Source: Bdellovibrio bacteriovorus str. Tiberius
Lineage (GTDB): Bacteria > Bdellovibrionota > Bdellovibrionia > Bdellovibrionales > Bdellovibrionaceae
Assembly (NCBI RefSeq): GCF_000317895.1
Contig: NC_019567.1
Coordinates: 930,001-994,000 of the forward strand
Length of the DNA stretch: 64,000 nt
Reading direction: 5' to 3'
Shown here: positions 60,032-64,000 of the stretch, piece by piece
How the letters are laid out: the number at the start of each line of letters is the position of its first letter
How positions within the stretch are numbered: position 1 is the stretch's first letter
Notes under the pieces: model-generated
What the model saw: only the letters and a program-made list of their open reading frames with translations
Databases searched by the model: none
What the model was told of the DNA's origin: nothing
Position numbers and translations under genes: made by a program

Positions 60032-61588
60032 ATGAAGACTTTGTTGCGCGCCCTCATCATTTTTAGCTCCATAACACTGCTGGCTGCCTGTGCTCCGGAC
60101 ACCCGTGATCAGGGTTCTGAGGTTGTGACGACCTATGAACCAGCTCAGCCGAATGTGATGGATGAAGACGGTTACAAAGTCGTGCGTGGTTCCACCCGCG
60201 TGCAGGACATGAGTGTTAACTTTGACCAAGCCACCAAGGGCATGACCCTGAAGGGTAAAATCGAATTCCTTCCCGTGCGCGCAAAATCCGTTCAGACAGT
60301 AGATCTGGATCTTGCCGGGATTCTGGATCCTTACGGATTCATCGCGCTAAAAACCTATAAAGCCAAAACCCAGGACAATCAGGATCTGAAAGTGGCGGCC
60401 AAAGCCACGTGTTTGAGTGTCGACGGCGGATGCCGTTCGTCTTTCATTGATATCTACGTTTATTATCAGGGCATCGTTTATCATCACCAGGTGGAGTCCC
60501 TTCAGGATGACGTCAGTCCAACGACAGAAGAACCAATTCCGGGTGAAGAAGAGCTGCCAGCAGACGAAGAATCTGAAATCGAGGGCGGCCACGATGAAGT
60601 CGAGGGCGAGCCAGGTCGTTACGTCGGTGATATCGCCGATGACATCGAAAAAATTCTGGAAGTAAAAAAGCCGGAAGCTCCGAAGTCCGAAGAGGCTCCA
60701 AAAACGGAAGAGCCTAAAAAAGAAGAACCGAAAAAAGAGGAACCAAAACAGGACGCTCCGAAAAAGGAGGAGCCAAAGAAGGATCCTCCAAAGGCTGATC
60801 CACCCAAGAAGGAAGATCCAAAAAAAGATCCTCCCAAAAAGGACGAGCCCAAGAAAGAAGAACCACCTAAGCGTGAAGAGCCTAAAAAGGATCCGCCTAA
60901 AACCGGTCAACCACGCGTGCCTGAGTCGGCTCCGGCGGTGAACAAGGTCAGTCAGGCTATCGGGCCGGTGAATGCGGGCCGTTTGCAGAATGCGGCGAAC
61001 ATGCTGACTTACGAGCAGGCGCATGCTCCGACGGGTTATGAGATCATTCGTCCGAAAAGAAAAACTCATTTTGCGACCAATGAACTGGCTTATATCATTG
61101 TGAAAATGGGTCTTTTGACCAAAAAAGAAATTCCGGGTTATGAACTGTCCGTGGGCGATCTGTCCCGCGAGGCGGGTGGTAAGCTGGGCTCCCACAAGTC
61201 CCATCAAAATGGTTTGGATGCGGACGTGGCCTTCTTCTTTAGCAATAAGTCCTTCCAAGGGTACTTCGCGTCCGCAGTGGCGGTGAACAAACCCCACGCC
61301 AACTGGATGCTGGAGCCTCAATGGAAACTGTTTAAAGAGGTCGTGGGCACCCAGCTTATTGACCGTATCTTTATTCACGGTACTTTGAAGCAAGCTCTGT
61401 GCAGCCACGCCATTGCCAATGGCGAGTTGACGAAGGGTGACAACTCAAGCCTTGCCGCTCAGACGCTGCGCCGCCTGATTCCGGAAAAGGACCACCACAA
61501 TCACTTCCACCTGCGTGTGAAGTGTTCCAAAGCTCAGGTTCGTTGTCGTCAGATGGCAGAGCCAGTCAATACCACCGGCTGTTTCTAA
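60032..61588 (+). CDS. MepA-type (M74) murein endopeptidase lipoprotein with Lys/Pro/Glu spacer
   Basis: A 518-residue lipoprotein (lipobox LAAC). After an N-terminal beta domain (about 30-165) an acidic stretch leads into tandem KEEPKK/KDPPKK repeats (about 210-300), a stiff wall-spanning spacer. The C-terminal domain (325-518) is peptidase M74: SHKSHQNGLDADV with His388, His391 and metal/active Asp396 and 398, and DHHNHFHLRVKC. Family enzymes cut DD- and LD-crosslinks in peptidoglycan. A hairpin ATTGCAG/CTGCAAT (59988-60019) lies just before the start. The anchor plus spacer would let the enzyme act on the cell's own or prey wall at a distance (inference). Confidence 0.88.
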   Translation: MKTLLRALIIFSSITLLAACAPDTRDQGSEVVTTYEPAQPNVMDEDGYKVVRGSTRVQDMSVNFDQATKGMTLKGKIEFLPVRAKSVQTVDLDLAGILDPYGFIALKTYKAKTQDNQDLKVAAKATCLSVDGGCRSSFIDIYVYYQGIVYHHQVESLQDDVSPTTEEPIPGEEELPADEESEIEGGHDEVEGEPGRYVGDIADDIEKILEVKKPEAPKSEEAPKTEEPKKEEPKKEEPKQDAPKKEEPKKDPPKADPPKKEDPKKDPPKKDEPKKEEPPKREEPKKDPPKTGQPRVPESAPAVNKVSQAIGPVNAGRLQNAANMLTYEQAHAPTGYEIIRPKRKTHFATNELAYIIVKMGLLTKKEIPGYELSVGDLSREAGGKLGSHKSHQNGLDADVAFFFSNKSFQGYFASAVAVNKPHANWMLEPQWKLFKEVVGTQLIDRIFIHGTLKQALCSHAIANGELTKGDNSSLAAQTLRRLIPEKDHHNHFHLRVKCSKAQVRCRQMAEPVNTTGCF

Positions 61589-61629
61589 TCTCAATTGCGG
61601 CAGCCGTGGGGCTGTGTCAGAATAAGCCC

Positions 61630-62706
61630 ATGGCTGATTGGCGTGATCGTAGTGAGATGAATGGTGATGTGGTTTTTTTCCGTTACGTGTCCGAGGGCAT
61701 GGAGAAAAGTCACGAGGAAGTTTTTCTGTGGGATCTGGATAAGACTTATCTGGACACCACGATTGATTCCCTGTCTGGTCTGATGACCACGATCCTTGAG
61801 CGCGCCCTGAACAAGAAAAACATTCCGGGCACCAACACGCTTTTGCAATCCCTGTCTGAATACCGCAAGCAGCAAAAAGGTTACATGTACTTTCCGATCT
61901 ATTTCATCACGGCTTCACCGCCGCAGATGGAAGAACGTATCTCGGAAAAGTTTTCTTTGGACAACATCCGTCCCTTTGGTTGTTTCTATAAAGACAATCT
62001 GGCGAACTTGCGTCCAGGCCGTTTCTGGCGTCTGACGAAACAGGTCGGTTACAAGCTGCAGGCGCTGATGCAGCTGCGCACGCGTCTGGGCGAAAATGTG
62101 CGCCAGATCTGCTGGGGCGATGACAGTGAAACTGATGCCATCATCTATAATCTTTATTCTGATATTTGTTCACGCCGACTGGGCACCAATGACATTCGCA
62201 CGACGCTGGAAAAGCTGAATGTCACCGGTGAACAGGTGAATACAATTTTGGAACTGCAGGCGCAAATTCCTGAAAATGATCCGGTGGCAAAGATCTATAT
62301 CAATCTGGCCACCGACACCGATCCGGACTATTACCTGAAATTCGGCCGGCGCACTTTGGCCACTTACAATACTTTCCAGGTCGCGCTGGACATGTATCAG
62401 GATGGCCGTTTGAATCAGGATGGCATCTATGCCGTGATTCAGGACATGGTTTACAACTATGGTTTTACTCCGGAAGAGCTGATGAAGAGCTTTGATGAAT
62501 TCATTCGCCGCGGGGTTTTGGGTGAACGCGCTTACAATGAAGTCCGTCCGTTCTTCATCGAAAAAGGTCTGCTGCACTCTTCGTATCAGCCAAGTGTGGC
62601 ACCACTAAAAGAAAAACTGGTGGATGAAGGGCGCGTGTACGAGATGGAAGGGGTGCATGAACCCTGGATCCCGGACCGCATTGATTACCTGCACGATTAT
62701 CGTTAG
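61630..62706 (+). CDS. HAD-superfamily, App1/DUF2183-related protein
   Basis: A 358-residue protein. FLWDLDKTYLDTT near residue 35 is the HAD DxDxT loop, YFITASPPQMEERI the second loop, and ICWGDDSETDAIIYN the acidic motif, in the order seen in App1/LNS2-type lipid phosphatases. The C-terminal 150 residues are a helical domain without family. No signal peptide, so cytosolic. It is the second App1-like gene in the window. The start MADWRD at 61630 has no clear ribosome site; the frame is open upstream into the endopeptidase gene. Confidence 0.7.
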   Translation: MADWRDRSEMNGDVVFFRYVSEGMEKSHEEVFLWDLDKTYLDTTIDSLSGLMTTILERALNKKNIPGTNTLLQSLSEYRKQQKGYMYFPIYFITASPPQMEERISEKFSLDNIRPFGCFYKDNLANLRPGRFWRLTKQVGYKLQALMQLRTRLGENVRQICWGDDSETDAIIYNLYSDICSRRLGTNDIRTTLEKLNVTGEQVNTILELQAQIPENDPVAKIYINLATDTDPDYYLKFGRRTLATYNTFQVALDMYQDGRLNQDGIYAVIQDMVYNYGFTPEELMKSFDEFIRRGVLGERAYNEVRPFFIEKGLLHSSYQPSVAPLKEKLVDEGRVYEMEGVHEPWIPDRIDYLHDYR

Positions 62707-62724
62707 GCCTTCAGAACGAAGGCC
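62706..62724 (+). terminator. terminator of the HAD gene
   Basis: GGCCTTC (62706-62712) and GAAGGCC (62718-62724) with loop AGAAC, followed by CTTTC. The T-run is weak. Confidence 0.5.
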
Positions 62725-62730
62725 CTTTCA

Positions 62731-63531
62731 TTATTCAAAACGCAGTGGGAAGACGGTGGTGATCGGATCACCGCCAAAGACTTTGAATTCCACGCGGCGG
62801 ACAGCTTCCAGAAGACATTTTTTGAATTGAGCATCGCTCAGACTGCTGCTGGCAATGTCGGCCTGGCTGACTTTGCCGGTGCGTTCAATGGTGAAGCTGA
62901 TTGACGCTTGCCCCACCACGCCCGGAGTTCTTTGCAGCAGTTGCGTGTAGCATTTAAAGAATGAACTGCGGTGGGTTTTCAGCGTGTCCTGAATGAATTC
63001 TGACGTCAGGCCTTCCACCGGTTTTTGATTCGTCACCGGGGTTTCCGCGGGCGCAAGTTCCGGCAGGGTTTCCGTCGGCGCTTGTTTTTTATAGTTCATT
63101 TCATAGTCAGTCGCTGTCCAGCGCACACCGTCTTTTGAAATATAAACGCTGCCTTCGCGGCCATAGTTTTCAACCTGCAGATCGCCGCGTTTGATGATCA
63201 GAACAATGCGCTCGTTTTCTTCATCCAGGGTGATCAAAGAATTTTCCGGCACACGAATGCGGTAAGAGGAATCAAATTCCATGGTGGCATCGCCATCAAC
63301 ACTGGTTTCAACGGAATCCAGCGCAAACAAAGTTGCCTTGCGGGTCAGGGTTTCTTTGTTGGTCATGTTGTTGCGAAGAACAAAGACTTTACCCAGATTC
63401 AATTCCAGTCGCGCCAAAGGACGGGCACCGGGTTTGGTTTTTTCAGTCTGAGTTGAGATGAAGAGAGAAAGGGCGACGCTTAATACGCCTACGATAATCA
63501 GAGATGGAATCAGCCAGTTGTTCTTCGCCAT
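62731..63531 (-). CDS. membrane-anchored protein with FecR-like and AgmX/PglI (TonB-like) C-terminal domains
   Basis: A 266-residue protein: one N-terminal span (8-26), a FecR-like beta domain (about 40-140, LFALDSVETSVDGDATMEFD, RVPENSLITLDE), a Pro-rich linker, and a C-terminal domain of the AgmX/PglI type with FFKCYTQLLQRTPGVVGQASISF and KKCLLEAVRRVEF. Such domains occur with gliding-motility and TonB-like energy-coupling proteins of myxobacteria. This may be the sensing or coupling partner of an envelope machine; the window shows no direct partner. Confidence 0.72.
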   Translation of the reverse strand: MAKNNWLIPSLIIVGVLSVALSLFISTQTEKTKPGARPLARLELNLGKVFVLRNNMTNKETLTRKATLFALDSVETSVDGDATMEFDSSYRIRVPENSLITLDEENERIVLIIKRGDLQVENYGREGSVYISKDGVRWTATDYEMNYKKQAPTETLPELAPAETPVTNQKPVEGLTSEFIQDTLKTHRSSFFKCYTQLLQRTPGVVGQASISFTIERTGKVSQADIASSSLSDAQFKKCLLEAVRRVEFKVFGGDPITTVFPLRFE

Positions 63532-63572
63532 AGGAGAACTATAGCGAAGAACCTGTCAGGAAGGCACTAAAA

Positions 63573-63986
63573 TTACTTCTGTGCAGGAGCTGCAGTCGCA
63601 GCCGGGGCAGCAGGAGAAGCAGCTGGAGTTGCTGCCGGAGCAGTCTCTGCAGCAGGAACAGCCGCAGCCGCGCCAGCATCTGTCGTACCTTCAGTCGGGA
63701 AGTGCTCTTGTGCCGGAGCTGTTGGCAACGGAAGGCTGTCTACGACGGATTTGGTTTTGGAAGAAGTCAAAGTCGCCAAAGCCAGGCAAGTCACCGCGAA
63801 GATGATTGCTGCCCATACTGTCATTTTACCAGCCAAAGATTGAGCGCCAGTTGCACCCAACAAAGAGTTGGAACCGGAAGATCCACCCATGCCCAGAGCG
63901 CCATCAGATTTGGAATCTTGGATCAAAACCAAGATGATCAAAACAAGGGCTACGATGATATGCAATACGCCGATAAATGTACTCAT
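63573..63986 (-). CDS. secG: preprotein translocase subunit SecG
   Basis: A 137-residue SecG: two membrane spans (about 3-22 and 56-76) joined by the conserved GALGMGGSSGSNSLLGATGA loop. The C-terminal 55 residues are an unusual Ala/Pro-rich tail (PAAETAPAATPAASPAAPAA) absent from E. coli SecG, perhaps cytoplasmic. GGAG stands before the ATG. It is the last gene in the window. Confidence 0.88.
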   Translation of the reverse strand: MSTFIGVLHIIVALVLIILVLIQDSKSDGALGMGGSSGSNSLLGATGAQSLAGKMTVWAAIIFAVTCLALATLTSSKTKSVVDSLPLPTAPAQEHFPTEGTTDAGAAAAVPAAETAPAATPAASPAAPAATAAPAQK

Positions 63987-64000
63987 TTTATGTAATCTCC

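Noticed and set aside
60690-60905. Repeat tract considered as a CRISPR array
   Set aside because: The repeat units are short, imperfect, in frame and encode Lys/Pro/Glu; there are no regular spacers.
60347-61408. 353-codon antisense frame in the endopeptidase gene, with Phe/Leu/Arg repeats
   Set aside because: The repeats are the complement of the KEEPKK/KDPPKK coding repeat, so the frame is a by-product.

Overview
The window is about 64 kb of dense, roughly 50% G+C chromosome. It holds 61 protein genes that I can support, and I see no rRNA, tRNA or CRISPR. The gene content suggests a predatory delta-type Gram-negative of the Bdellovibrio group, most likely Bdellovibrio bacteriovorus or a close relative. 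The reasons are many short secreted proteins and lipoproteins, several wall- and lipid-attacking enzymes, an elongation factor G of the spirochaete/mitochondrial type, a Gld-like ABC system, and very tight packing with ATGA and TAATG overlaps. This assignment is inference from protein character, not a database match.

Layout. 1-3 kb: the two subunits of a 2-oxoacid dehydrogenase E1 and a methyltransferase. 3.1-6.7 kb: a secreted phospholipase A2-like protein, an App1-type lipid phosphatase, and an A+T-rich pair of orphan secreted proteins. 6.7-8.6 kb: pyrE, cutA and a CNNM/HlyC-type membrane protein. 8.8-13.3 kb: a secreted dienelactone hydrolase, a Gly-rich protein, an YqjD/YqjE-like membrane pair and fusA. 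13.5-24 kb: a short RecQ, a PQQ-type sugar dehydrogenase, aat, a SleB-type wall hydrolase, a deacetylase-protease pair, uup and a DUF1254 lipoprotein. 24-30.8 kb: an envelope operon with a TolC-type channel, divergent from an RND pump. 30.8-34.8 kb: soxR with a textbook SoxR operator, a LysR/YceI/DOPA-dioxygenase group, PilZ and thiL.

35.7-48.3 kb is a phosphate region: ppk1, sixA, a giant three-domain phosphodiesterase/hydrolase, ppx, a porin-like protein, phoU, and a PhoB/PhoR-type two-component pair, with a Pho-box-like direct repeat before phoU. A RAYT-type transposase gene with nested inverted repeats and a strong G-quadruplex motif lies inside it (42.65-43.34 kb). 48.3-50.8 kb: an RNA m5C methyltransferase, a small orphan gene and an NFACT protein. 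50.9-57.0 kb: a six-gene run of Gld-like ABC genes, DUF4340, a GHMP kinase and DUF429, ended by a 159-bp multi-branched palindromic element. 57.3-64 kb: a methyltransferase, corA, a lipoprotein hydrolase, a MepA-type endopeptidase lipoprotein, a second HAD/App1-like protein, an AgmX/TonB-like protein and secG.

The best candidates for something undescribed are the RAYT element with its alternating motif array, the branched palindromic element at 57.04-57.19 kb, and the three-domain enzyme in the phosphate cluster.
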